Part shown: piece by piece, positions 1 to 5,345 of the stretch
How positions within the stretch are numbered: the first letter of the stretch is position 1
Layout of the letters: every line of letters begins with the position of its first letter
DNA from: JALYUA01 sp038229875
GTDB lineage: Bacteria; Acidobacteriota; Thermoanaerobaculia; UBA5066; Gp7-AA6
Assembly: GCA_038229875.1 (NCBI GenBank)
Contig: JBBROA010000054.1
Coordinates: forward strand, 1-27,227
Length of the DNA: 27,227 nt
Reading direction: 5' to 3'
The notes under the pieces: model-generated
What the model saw: only the letters and a program-made list of their open reading frames with translations
Database searches by the model: none
Told to the model about the DNA's origin: nothing
Position numbers and translations under genes: made by a program

Positions 1-263
1 CGGCGGAGCCCGACGGCCACCACGAAGACCCGAGAGCTGGAGGACGATACGGAAAAGATCAGCCGATGTCGCTGGCCGATCGCCCTGAGGCTTCGAAAGC
101 TAAGCAGGCACTCACGGAGCGGCTTGCCCTGTTTGTCAGGATCGGACTCGAGCCGCTTCGACGTGTCATAGAGCAGTTGCTGAACGCGCCGATCTCCGAT
201 TCTCTCCAGCATCTCGAGCGCCGTCGCGGTCCAGAGGACCTCGTACGCCGCGCTCGCGGTCAC
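1..263 (-). CDS. RelE/ParE-superfamily toxin, 3' end cut by window edge
   Basis: Eighty-seven codons are visible from a GTG at 263; the gene runs out of the left edge of the window. The fold signature is that of the RelE/ParE family: an N-terminal stretch resembling YEVLWTATALEML, then a helix rich in Arg/Gln, then GKPLRECLLSFRSLRAIGQR, then HRLIFSV and a final strand FVVAVGLR. Family members are small ribosome-dependent mRNA nucleases or gyrase poisons neutralised by a cognate antitoxin. The GTG overlaps the TGA of the upstream Phd-like gene in a GTGA, the usual antitoxin-first layout with translational coupling. The sequence does not show whether the target is mRNA or gyrase, and the last residues, which often carry catalytic side chains, are not visible. 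Confidence 0.8.
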   Translation of the reverse strand, partial: MTASAAYEVLWTATALEMLERIGDRRVQQLLYDTSKRLESDPDKQGKPLRECLLSFRSLRAIGQRHRLIFSVSSSSSRVFVVAVGLR

Positions 264-553
264 CGCTGAAGGCCGAACCGGGCCGCGACACTTTCGAGCG
301 TGTGGACCCGGCCTTCCTGGATGTCGGCGAGGCTTCTTCGGAGAGCGTCGGTCGCCTCGGGATCGGCCAGGAGCTCCAATGTCTCGACGAGCGAGTCGTA
401 AAGCTCCGCCGAGAGGAGCGCAAGAGCCGGCTTCCCCCGATTGGTGATTCGAACGACCGTCTCCGGATTCGCCTGCAAGGTTCGATTCAGGCCCGTCAAC
501 TTTTGACGCGCCTCCATCAATGCCAGCTCGACCATCGGCGCCTCCGTACTCAT
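260..553 (-). CDS. Phd/YefM-family antitoxin
   Basis: Read from the ATG at 553 this is a 97-residue protein. It contains LMEARQKLTGLNRTLQ followed by VVRITNRGKPALALLSAELYDSL, the classic Phd/YefM arrangement of a DNA-binding N-terminal domain with the NRGKPxAxLL strand. The acidic C-terminal segment (LADPEATDALRRSLADIQEG) would be the toxin-binding tail. The frame is open back to a TTG at 592, but that TTG belongs to the -35 box of a good promoter, so it is rejected as a start. The ATG at 553 lies about 4 nt after the predicted transcription start; an ATG at 535 is a second possibility. The gene overlaps its toxin by GTGA. Such antitoxins normally repress their own operon, and a short palindrome lies in the promoter. 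Confidence 0.85.
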   Translation of the reverse strand: MSTEAPMVELALMEARQKLTGLNRTLQANPETVVRITNRGKPALALLSAELYDSLVETLELLADPEATDALRRSLADIQEGRVHTLESVAARFGLQR

Positions 554-592
554 AGACGTACGGATACTAGTACTCTTACCCGCCGGAGTCAA
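554..592 (-). promoter_or_regulatory. Promoter and palindromic operator of the phd-relE pair
   Basis: On the minus strand TTGACT (592-587) is separated by exactly 17 bp from TAGTAT (569-564). Transcription would begin near 557, leaving a leader of only about 4 nt before the ATG at 553. A perfect 8-bp palindrome TACTAGTA (565-572) overlaps the -10 box and a CGTACG palindrome (557-562) covers the start point. Both are well placed for autorepression by the Phd-like antitoxin. The boxes are read directly; operator function is inferred. Confidence 0.7.
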
Positions 593-672
593 CGGAATGC
601 GGGCGGCCGACCGGCGGCCCGCACCAGCCGAACTGGCGGAAGCGGAGGGTCAGGCCAGGTGCAGGTATCCGA

Positions 673-709
673 TTGTTTCCCGCGTGCGGAGGCGATATCG
701 TGGTATCGC
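673..709 (+). promoter_or_regulatory. Likely promoter and operator of the vapBC pair
   Basis: TTGTTT (673-678) and TATCGT (696-701) are 17 bp apart, a weaker version of the promoter pattern seen elsewhere in the window. The inverted repeat GCGATA (692-697) / TATCGC (704-709) with a 6-bp centre overlaps the -10 box and stops 1 bp before the ATG at 711. Ribbon-helix-helix antitoxins bind such short palindromes. The only GGAGG (688-692) is 18 nt from the ATG, too far for a ribosome site, which favours a near-leaderless transcript. Confidence 0.5.
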
Positions 710-710
710 G

Positions 711-1166
711 ATGCCGCGCTACGTGACGACGAACCTCCGCTTCCCCGAGGGGACATACCGCGAGCTCCAATACCAGGCGGCCCGTCGGGGGGAGAGCCTC
801 GCGTCGGTCGTTCGGGAGTCGGTGGACCAATACCTGGGCCGAGGCCGACAGGCCGCCAGCGCTGCGGCCCCGGATCCCATGGATGCCTGGGTCGGCGCGG
901 TCCGATCGTCTGCGGGCGACGAGTCCGACCAGCACGACCACTATCTCTACGGCTGGCCCAAGGAGCACGACCGTGAAGCTTCTCGCGGACACGAGCGCGC
1001 TGCTCGCTCTCGTCCTCGCGGACGACGCGCATCATCGGGAGGCGGCGGCGTATCTGCGCCGAAGCGGAAACAACCGGTTCGTGCTGACGGATCTGATCCT
1101 CGCCGAGACGGTGACGCGCCTGCGGGCCCGGGCCGACGCCCTCCGCGCGGTCGCGTTCGCCGATGA
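711..1166 (+). CDS. VapB-like ribbon-helix-helix antitoxin, frame runs on through vapC
   Basis: The first 87 residues form a normal CopG/ribbon-helix-helix antitoxin: a strand TTNLRFPEGTY, helices RELQYQAARRGESLASVVRES and VDQYLGR, then a tail ending DQHDHYLYGWPKEHDR, typical of VapB proteins. A stop is expected there, because the vapC GTG at 973 is followed by a TGA (974-976) that would make the usual GTGA overlap. That TGA is out of frame by one base, so the frame continues to 1166 inside vapC and adds 64 Arg/Gly-rich residues with no family resemblance. Adding one G in ACCGTGA would restore CGG TGA and the standard overlap. This is therefore either a real 1-bp loss giving a tailed antitoxin or a base-calling error. 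The antitoxin identity is firm; the tail is doubtful. Confidence 0.75.
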   Translation: MPRYVTTNLRFPEGTYRELQYQAARRGESLASVVRESVDQYLGRGRQAASAAAPDPMDAWVGAVRSSAGDESDQHDHYLYGWPKEHDREASRGHERAARSRPRGRRASSGGGGVSAPKRKQPVRADGSDPRRDGDAPAGPGRRPPRGRVRR

Positions 1167-1377
1167 CGTTCTGAACAGCCGGCGCTACGACGTCGTCTTC
1201 GTCGACGCGGGACTGCTCCGCGGAGGGCTCGTGCAGATGAAACGGCTCGCGGACAAACGGCTGTCGCTAACAGACTGTGTCAGCTTCGAGATCCTCGATC
1301 GGCTCGGATTGGAGGGTGCCTTCACCTTCGACCGAGATTTCCGAGACTGCGGATATCTCGCGGTGCCCGAGAGCTGA
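973..1377 (+). CDS. vapC: VapC-family PIN-domain ribonuclease toxin
   Basis: A 134-residue PIN-domain protein starting at GTG 973. All acidic positions of the metal site are present: D6 in LLADTSALLAL, E45 in LILAETVTRL, D101 in LSLTDCVSFEIL, and D120/D122 in FTFDRDF. Length and motif spacing match VapC toxins, which cleave tRNA or rRNA in a Mg/Mn-dependent reaction and are held in check by VapB. It lies directly after the ribbon-helix-helix antitoxin, with the start embedded in the antitoxin reading frame. The catalytic core is intact, so if the antitoxin is really altered the pair would be under unusual pressure. The RNA target cannot be predicted from the sequence. Confidence 0.9.
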   Translation: MKLLADTSALLALVLADDAHHREAAAYLRRSGNNRFVLTDLILAETVTRLRARADALRAVAFADDVLNSRRYDVVFVDAGLLRGGLVQMKRLADKRLSLTDCVSFEILDRLGLEGAFTFDRDFRDCGYLAVPES

Positions 1378-1413
1378 TCGCACGTTGGTCGGGCGGATCG
1401 CAGCCCTCTCGGG

Positions 1414-1515
1414 CTAAGCCAGCTCCAAGGGGATCGCGAGCGCTCGGTTGAGATCTCGTAACCTGGATTCCGGCAGGTTACCGACGTAATCGGTCAGAAC
1501 CGTCTCCCGGGCAGA
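1414..1515 (-). pseudogene. Possible C-terminal remnant of a MazF/PemK-like toxin
   Basis: The minus strand reads ETVLTDYVGNLPESRLRDL then NRALAIPLELA and a TAG stop at 1416-1414. The pattern (strand, LPESRLRDLNRAL helix, short hydrophobic end) resembles the last 30 residues of MazF/PemK proteins. The frame ends abruptly at a GGGGTCAGG palindrome (1518), and no start or N-terminal part exists. I infer a gene fragment truncated at the repeat. The assignment rests on a short resemblance and is tentative. The rest of 1378-1728 holds two palindromic repeats and no other gene I can support. Confidence 0.3.
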
Positions 1516-1517
1516 CC

Positions 1518-1554
1518 GGGGTCAGGCTTGATTGCTGACTTCAATCCTGACACC
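1518..1554. repeat. GGGGTCAGG-type palindrome, copy 1
   Basis: GGGGTCAGG (1518-1526) faces CCTGACACC (1546-1554), with TTGA (1528-1531) and TCAA (1541-1544) pairing inside, so most of the 37 bp can fold into one hairpin. Related palindromes occur at 3162-3228, 8273-8319 and 9742-9784. It marks the upstream limit of the possible MazF remnant. Confidence 0.6.
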
Positions 1555-1623
1555 AGCGAATCAGAGCTGTCCCAATCCGCCTGCTCGGCGTCGAGTCGTT
1601 GGAATGAGAAGTGAGGTCGGCCT

Positions 1624-1657
1624 CCCCCTCACCCCGCCCTCTCCAGCCCGGAGAGGG
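1624..1657. repeat. REP-like hairpin, copy A
   Basis: A CCCTCACCCC lead-in is followed by CCCTCTCC (1637-1644) and GGAGAGGG (1650-1657), a perfect 8-bp stem with a 5-nt loop. This belongs to the widespread bacterial CCCTCACCCC/CCCTCTCC repetitive palindromes; four more copies in the window have the same orientation. This copy is in the leader region upstream of the DoxX-like gene. Confidence 0.75.
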
Positions 1658-1728
1658 CTCACCGCGGCCGCGCCCGCGGCCGTGGGTACTAGACTCTCTC
1701 GCGTTTGGCACCGACTGAGGAGAACCCG

Positions 1729-2517
1729 ATGCGCATCGCCAGCCTGGGCCATGGGGTGTTTGCGGCGACCATGATCGGCCTCGGAGTCCTGGGTCTGATC
1801 CAAGGCGATTTCACCGCGCCATGGCAGCCTGTATCCAAGGCCCTTCCCGGGCGCGAGGCACTGGTCTATCTCTGCGCCATCATCACCCTGGGATGCGGCA
1901 TCGGCCTGCTCTGGCGCCGCACCGCCCCTCTCGCCTCGCGCGTGCTGCTCGCCTCGCTTCTGCTTTCATTGGTGTCGAGAATGCCCGCCATGTTCTGGAC
2001 GCCCGGTGTGGGAACGTCCTGGCCGGCCTCGAGCACCGCGGTGATGGTGTCCGCCGCCTGGGTCCTGTACACGTGGTTCGCCACCGACTGGGACAGACGG
2101 CGCCTCCGTTTCGCCGCCGGCGAGAAGGGCCTGCGCACCGCGCGTGTGCTCTATGGCCTGCCCTTGATCCTCTTCGGGCTGGCTCACTTCGCTTATCTCC
2201 AGAACACCGCCCCGTTGGTACCCGGCTGGCTGCCGTGGCACGTGGGCTGGTCGTACTTCACCGGCTGGACCTTCATCGCGGCGGGCGTCGCGGTGTTGAT
2301 CGACGTCTATGCGAGGCTGGCCGTCGCGCTCTCGGCGTGGCAGATGGGGCTGTTTCTACTCGTGGTGTGGGTACCCAGGGTGGCCGCTCGCTCTCTGAGT
2401 GCCTTCCAATGGACAGAAGTCGTCGTGAACGTGGCGCTGGTCGCCGCCGCCTGGGTGGTGGCGGATTCCTTCAGCGGGACACACGGGCTCGCCGGGCTCG
2501 CTCGGGAGAAGAGCTAG
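1729..2517 (+). CDS. DoxX-like polytopic membrane protein
   Basis: Read from ATG 1729 (preceded by TGAGGAGA at 1716-1723, a good ribosome site) this is a 262-residue protein. It has about eight hydrophobic helices: residues near 7-22, 44-62, 68-86, 100-118, 137-157, 178-198, 203-223 and 232-250. Short polar loops separate them, and the only charged stretch is the central DWDRRRLRFAAGEKG. The second half, with LPLILFGLAHF, a Trp-rich turn and WSYFTGWTFIAAG, resembles DoxX-like or DUF4267-like inner-membrane proteins. No catalytic motif is visible and the function is unknown. It seems monocistronic: a REP hairpin lies 70 bp upstream and a promoter for the next gene lies downstream. A TAGACT at 1690-1695 could be a -10 box but lacks a matching -35. 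Confidence 0.75.
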   Translation: MRIASLGHGVFAATMIGLGVLGLIQGDFTAPWQPVSKALPGREALVYLCAIITLGCGIGLLWRRTAPLASRVLLASLLLSLVSRMPAMFWTPGVGTSWPASSTAVMVSAAWVLYTWFATDWDRRRLRFAAGEKGLRTARVLYGLPLILFGLAHFAYLQNTAPLVPGWLPWHVGWSYFTGWTFIAAGVAVLIDVYARLAVALSAWQMGLFLLVVWVPRVAARSLSAFQWTEVVVNVALVAAAWVVADSFSGTHGLAGLAREKS

Positions 2518-2585
2518 GGAGAGGCGAAAGAGTCCGTCCGCGAGAAGAATCGAGTGACGGACGCTCTCGCGGGGGCCCGGTCGCA

Positions 2586-2614
2586 TTGACTCGACTTCCG
2601 CCGAGTCGTAGTCT
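2586..2614 (+). promoter_or_regulatory. Promoter of the VOC gene
   Basis: TTGACT (2586-2591), 17-bp spacer, TAGTCT (2609-2614). Transcription would start near 2621, just before the ribosome site GGAGG (2624-2628) and the ATG at 2636. The geometry is the same as at the phd and perR promoters, which strengthens the call. Confidence 0.65.
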
Positions 2615-2635
2615 CCCCTGCCTGGAGGAAACGAG

Positions 2636-3139
2636 ATGGCTGTAAAGAAACCCGCGAAAAAGACCCGCGCGAAGGCGGCGAAAAAAGCGACGAAAGCCAC
2701 GAAATCCCCCGCCCGCTCGAAAGCCGCGCCCCGGAAGTCTCGAAGCGACGGGACACTCGTGTTGAGCTCGACGTCGCCGAGCTTCACGGTCGGCGACCTC
2801 GAGATAAGCCTCGCGTTCTACCGCGATGTCCTCGGGTTTGGCGTCGAAGAGATCTGGAAGGACGACCAGGGCACCGTCATGGGGGTGTCTCTCAAGGCCG
2901 GCGATGCCTCCTTCATGATCGGGCAGGACGACTGGAAGAAGGGCCGAGATCGGAAGAAGGGCGAAGGCTTCCGGATCTATTGCGAGACGAAGCAGAGCGT
3001 CGATGACCTCGCGAAGCGGATCGAGGCGAAGGGCGGCCGCCTGGACCATGGACCGACCGATGAGCCCTGGGGCGTGCGCGACATCTCGCTGACGGATCCC
3101 GACGGGTTCAAGATCACGATCGCCCGCCCGAAGCGCTGA
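2636..3139 (+). CDS. VOC (glyoxalase/bleomycin-resistance fold) protein with H1-like basic tail
   Basis: A 167-residue protein with GGAGG 7 nt before the ATG. Residues 1 to about 38 are almost only Lys, Ala, Arg, Ser, Pro and Thr, with repeated AKK/KAT/PARSK units like the C-terminal tails of histone H1 or bacterial HU/Hc1-like proteins. Residues 47-167 form one VOC module pair: FTVGDLEISLAFYRDVLGF at the start and DISLTDPDGFKITIARP at the end. The usual metal-binding His and terminal Glu are replaced (Ser and Thr at the corresponding places), so metal-dependent lyase or dioxygenase activity is unlikely; a ligand-binding or resistance-type role is more plausible. The tail could bind nucleic acid or simply raise net charge. 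The fold is certain; the substrate is unknown. Confidence 0.8.
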   Translation: MAVKKPAKKTRAKAAKKATKATKSPARSKAAPRKSRSDGTLVLSSTSPSFTVGDLEISLAFYRDVLGFGVEEIWKDDQGTVMGVSLKAGDASFMIGQDDWKKGRDRKKGEGFRIYCETKQSVDDLAKRIEAKGGRLDHGPTDEPWGVRDISLTDPDGFKITIARPKR

Positions 3140-3161
3140 GCCTCTCCGAGGTCAGCGAAAC

Positions 3162-3228
3162 GGAGTCAGTCCAGAAATCCTGATTCCGCACGGCGTCAAG
3201 CTGAAATCCCGTTTTCTGGAGTGACCCC
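3162..3228. repeat. GGGGTCA-type palindrome, copy 2, overlapping the xre 3' end
   Basis: GGAGTCAGTCCAGAAA (3162-3177) and TTTCTGGAGTGACCCC (3213-3228) pair along 16 positions with two mismatches. The right arm encodes the last residues of the minus-strand XRE gene (VTPENGISA) and the loop supplies its stop. It also lies between two convergent genes, where it could terminate both transcripts, although no T-tract follows. Confidence 0.65.
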
Positions 3229-3510
3229 AGGCATCCCTCCAAGCTTTCCCGACCTTTCTGCAGGCTTAGCGATGCGGACGGGCGGGGGCGCCTCTTCGGG
3301 GCCGGAGTCCGGTTGGTATTCGAGGAGGTCGCCCGGTTGGCAGGCGAGCGCGGCGCAAATTGCCTCGAGCGTCGAGAATCGGATCGCTCGCGCCTTACCG
3401 GTCTTCAGGATCGACAGGTTGGGAAGCGTGATGTCGACGCGCTCGGCGAGCGATGTCAGCGTCATGCGCCGCTCGTGGAGCAGGTCGTCGAGCTTGACGA
3501 GGATCGCCAT
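3196..3510 (-). CDS. Small XRE-family repressor (YozG-like, HTH_26 type)
   Basis: A 104-residue protein. Residues 2-68 are a compact helix-turn-helix: MAILVKLDDLLHERRMTLT, SLAERVDITLPNLSILKTGK, AIRFSTLEAICAALACQPGDLLEY. This is the short Cro/C1 type found beside DUF2975 membrane proteins, as in the yozG-yoaS pair of Bacillus subtilis. Its ATG shares one base with the TGA of the upstream DUF2975 gene (TGATG), so the two are translationally coupled. Residues 70-104 are a Pro/Glu-rich tail without family resemblance, and the final nine are encoded by a repeat palindrome. It probably represses its own operon through the repeated TTATCGC sites at 4043-4082. The inducing signal is unknown. Confidence 0.8.
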   Translation of the reverse strand: MAILVKLDDLLHERRMTLTSLAERVDITLPNLSILKTGKARAIRFSTLEAICAALACQPGDLLEYQPDSGPEEAPPPVRIAKPAERSGKLGGMPGVTPENGISA

Positions 3511-4028
3511 CAGACGGTGCCCTCGAGGTCCTCGCGCATGCGCGTCCCTTCACGGAACACCTGCGCGAGAACGAACAGAAGGAGGATGGCGAGCCACCCG
3601 GTGACGTGGAAATTGCCGTGGATGCGCAGCGGCAGTTCTTTGGTCGAGACCGCGGACGCAATCGCGACGACGCAGATGTGGAGCAGCTCGAGGCCGAGGA
3701 GCGCCCAGGCGATGGTCCGCAGCCGGCCGGCGTTGTTCATGGTGAAGGGATCGCCCGCGCGCACCGATTCGACGAGCCTCAGAAGCCGGCTGAACATCAC
3801 ATAGGCGATGGGGGTGCCCGCAATGCCGATCACCATGATGGCGCGCATTCCGGCGATAACGTCCTCGTGACCGGCGGCCGAGCCGACGCCGAGCGCCCGC
3901 CAGGTCCATGTCTCGGCCTGGAAGCTGATCGCGAGCAGCGCGAAGATCAGGCTGCCGAAGATCCAGTTGAGAACGATCAGGACTCGCAAGGTGACCCGGG
4001 TCGCGGTAAGGGCGGTTGGATGGTTCAT
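3510..4028 (-). CDS. DUF2975 membrane protein (YoaS-like)
   Basis: Started at ATG 4028, which has GGAG 5 nt upstream; an alternative further upstream would run through the operator. It gives a 172-residue protein with four hydrophobic segments: near residues 12-35, 59-81, 108-131 and 142-160. The motif FSRLLRLVESVRAGDPFTMNNAGRLRTIAWALLGLEL (split here by position: residues about 82-118) is the hallmark of DUF2975, in particular GDPFTxxNAxRLRxIAW. The function of the family is unknown; it is commonly encoded with a small XRE repressor, as here. The pair looks like a self-contained membrane-protein/repressor cassette. The leader is AT-rich compared with its surroundings, consistent with a regulated promoter or recent acquisition. 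Confidence 0.85.
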   Translation of the reverse strand: MNHPTALTATRVTLRVLIVLNWIFGSLIFALLAISFQAETWTWRALGVGSAAGHEDVIAGMRAIMVIGIAGTPIAYVMFSRLLRLVESVRAGDPFTMNNAGRLRTIAWALLGLELLHICVVAIASAVSTKELPLRIHGNFHVTGWLAILLLFVLAQVFREGTRMREDLEGTV

Positions 4029-4042
4029 GTTCACTCCAAAAG

Positions 4043-4082
4043 TTATCTTATCGCAAAACAATAATATATTTATCGCTTATCG
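4043..4082. promoter_or_regulatory. Candidate operator of the DUF2975-xre operon
   Basis: Four TTATC units occur at 4043, 4048, 4070 and 4077. TTATCGC is repeated exactly at 4048-4054 and 4070-4076, 22 bp apart, about two helical turns, so two protein units could sit on the same face. The segment is strikingly AT-rich within GC-rich DNA and would contain the minus-strand promoter. Binding by the XRE protein is inferred. Confidence 0.55.
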
Positions 4083-4209
4083 GTAAGTTCTTGCGACGGG
4101 AAGACGACTCCGGGGTTCCCCCAGGGAGTGACCGGCTACCTGAGTGTCCGTTGAGCCCATCCGCAAATAGACCGGCCACAGCGCGTCGTACGGATACAAT
4201 ACATAGCTT

Positions 4210-4797
4210 GTGAACAGCCTGAAACAAATCGCCGCTCTTCTACCGGGACCATCGCGAACGGCCGCGATTGCTGGCTGGATTCAGGGCCTGTTTCCGGAAC
4301 GAATTCCGGTTCTGGTCGGCGGCGCAGCGGTTGAGCTCTACACCGGCGGGTCTTATACGACGGGGGACTTCGACTTTGTCGGTCAGGTCCCTTCCCGGGT
4401 CGCCCGTGTCCTCGAGAAGGAAGGGTTCCGAAAAGAAGGCCGGCATTGGATCCACGAGGACTTTGAAATTTTCGTCGAATTTCCCGGCTCTGCCGTCGCC
4501 CCCGGAGAGAGGACGGCGGTCCTCGAAATCGACGGGATCCGGATCCTGACGTTGAGCCCCGAGGACATCATCGTCGATCGCCTTGCGGCGTGGAAGTTCT
4601 GGCGCTCCGAGACCGATGGAATCAGCGCCTATCTGATCTGGCGTGCTCAGGAGCGGCGGCTCGACCACGAACGTTTGGTATCCGTTGCCCTGAGAGGCGA
4701 TGTCAGTGACGAACTGGAGGCGCTCAGGGAACTCGCCTCGCGCGGCCGCTGCATTTCGGAAGGAGAGCTCGAGCAATGGGCCAAGCGAAGAAGCTGA
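4210..4797 (+). CDS. Nucleotidyltransferase-fold protein, putative toxin of a two-gene module
   Basis: A 195-residue protein from GTG 4210. The minimal nucleotidyltransferase signature is present: VLVGGAAVELYTGG with Gly37-Gly38, then GDFDF with Asp53 and Asp55, and a third acidic position in FEIFVEF (about Glu90). The C-terminal half contains LSPEDIIVDRLAAWKFW, common in AbiEii/MenT-like and DUF6036-like enzymes encoded next to a DNA-binding partner. A TACAAT at 4195-4200 could be a -10 box, putting the transcript start just before the GTG; no good -35 is visible. The reading frame overlaps the following XRE gene by 22 bp. Transfer of NMP to a tRNA or protein is the known activity of related toxins; the target here is unknown. 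Confidence 0.65.
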   Translation: MNSLKQIAALLPGPSRTAAIAGWIQGLFPERIPVLVGGAAVELYTGGSYTTGDFDFVGQVPSRVARVLEKEGFRKEGRHWIHEDFEIFVEFPGSAVAPGERTAVLEIDGIRILTLSPEDIIVDRLAAWKFWRSETDGISAYLIWRAQERRLDHERLVSVALRGDVSDELEALRELASRGRCISEGELEQWAKRRS

Positions 4798-5168
4798 AGA
4801 CGTACTCGTCACCGAAACAGCCGGTGCTCAGAAGCCTTCCCCGCGGGGTCGTCCGCTCACGCCCCCGTGCGTACGCGGAGTGGAAAGCTCTCCGCCGCTG
4901 GGGAAAATTGCCGGCGTGGGAGCCTCAGGCCGCCGGGTACGCCTTGCGTGCCGCGCGGGAAGAGGCTGATATGACGCAGGCGCGGCTGGCGGAGCGCCTC
5001 GGAATCTCCCAGCAGGCCGTCGCTCAGGCTGAACGCGTGAGTGCCAATCCGACGGTGGATTTGATCTCGAGATGGGCGCGGGCGTGCGGCGCTGATTTCG
5101 TGGTGGAGCTTCGCAGGCGGCCGCAGGTAGCGCGAAGCGGCGTGCGGCCAGTCGGTGAAAATACGTGA
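4776..5168 (+). CDS. XRE-family regulator, putative antitoxin partner
   Basis: A 130-residue protein whose ATG lies inside the end of the nucleotidyltransferase gene, with GGAAGGAGAG shortly upstream. Residues 1-50 are basic (AKKLKTY, RSRPRAYAEWKALRRWGK) and may contact the partner or DNA. Residues about 54-113 are a clear helix-turn-helix: YALRAAREEADMTQARLAER, LGISQQAVAQAERV, NPTVDLISRWARACGADFVV. This is the architecture of HigA-like antitoxins. The toxin-then-XRE gene order with overlap supports a toxin-antitoxin reading. The C-terminal 17 residues are low-complexity Arg/Gly/Pro. Confidence 0.7.
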   Translation: MGQAKKLKTYSSPKQPVLRSLPRGVVRSRPRAYAEWKALRRWGKLPAWEPQAAGYALRAAREEADMTQARLAERLGISQQAVAQAERVSANPTVDLISRWARACGADFVVELRRRPQVARSGVRPVGENT

Positions 5169-5306
5169 GGATCGAAAGCCCAGTTTCATTCACCGGAATC
5201 CGGGCCTCGTTCCGCCTGTTCTCGACTCGGACTTGAGCCTCGAGTACGAAGGGAAAAAACGACGTCCAACCTCCAGACCAAAGAGAGTGAACGCCGGCTG
5301 CCAGGA

Positions 5307-5335
5307 TTGACAAAGTCTAAACCCGGACGTAATCT
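5307..5335 (+). promoter_or_regulatory. Strong promoter of the perR-katG operon
   Basis: A consensus TTGACA at about 5307-5312 is followed after exactly 17 bp by TAATCT (5330-5335). The expected transcription start is about 5342, only 3-4 nt before the ATG at 5346, so the message should be nearly leaderless. I cannot recognise a classical PerR box (TTATAATNATTATAA) around it. Confidence 0.75.
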
Positions 5336-5345
5336 ACCCCGCGCT

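Noticed and set aside
554..592. TTG at 592 as the start of the Phd-like antitoxin
   Set aside because: It is the TTG of a TTGACT -35 box, 17 bp from TAGTAT; the ATG at 553 follows the predicted transcription start.
1458..1481. Perfect 8-bp inverted repeat (GTAACCTG / CAGGTTAC) as a terminator of vapC
   Set aside because: No T-tract follows, it is 80 bp from the stop, and it lies inside the possible MazF-tail coding fragment, so coding coincidence is as likely.
5307..5345. TTG at 5307 as the start of the Fur-family protein
   Set aside because: It is the TTG of a consensus TTGACA -35 box and the extra residues do not belong to the Fur fold; ATG 5346 begins the family domain.
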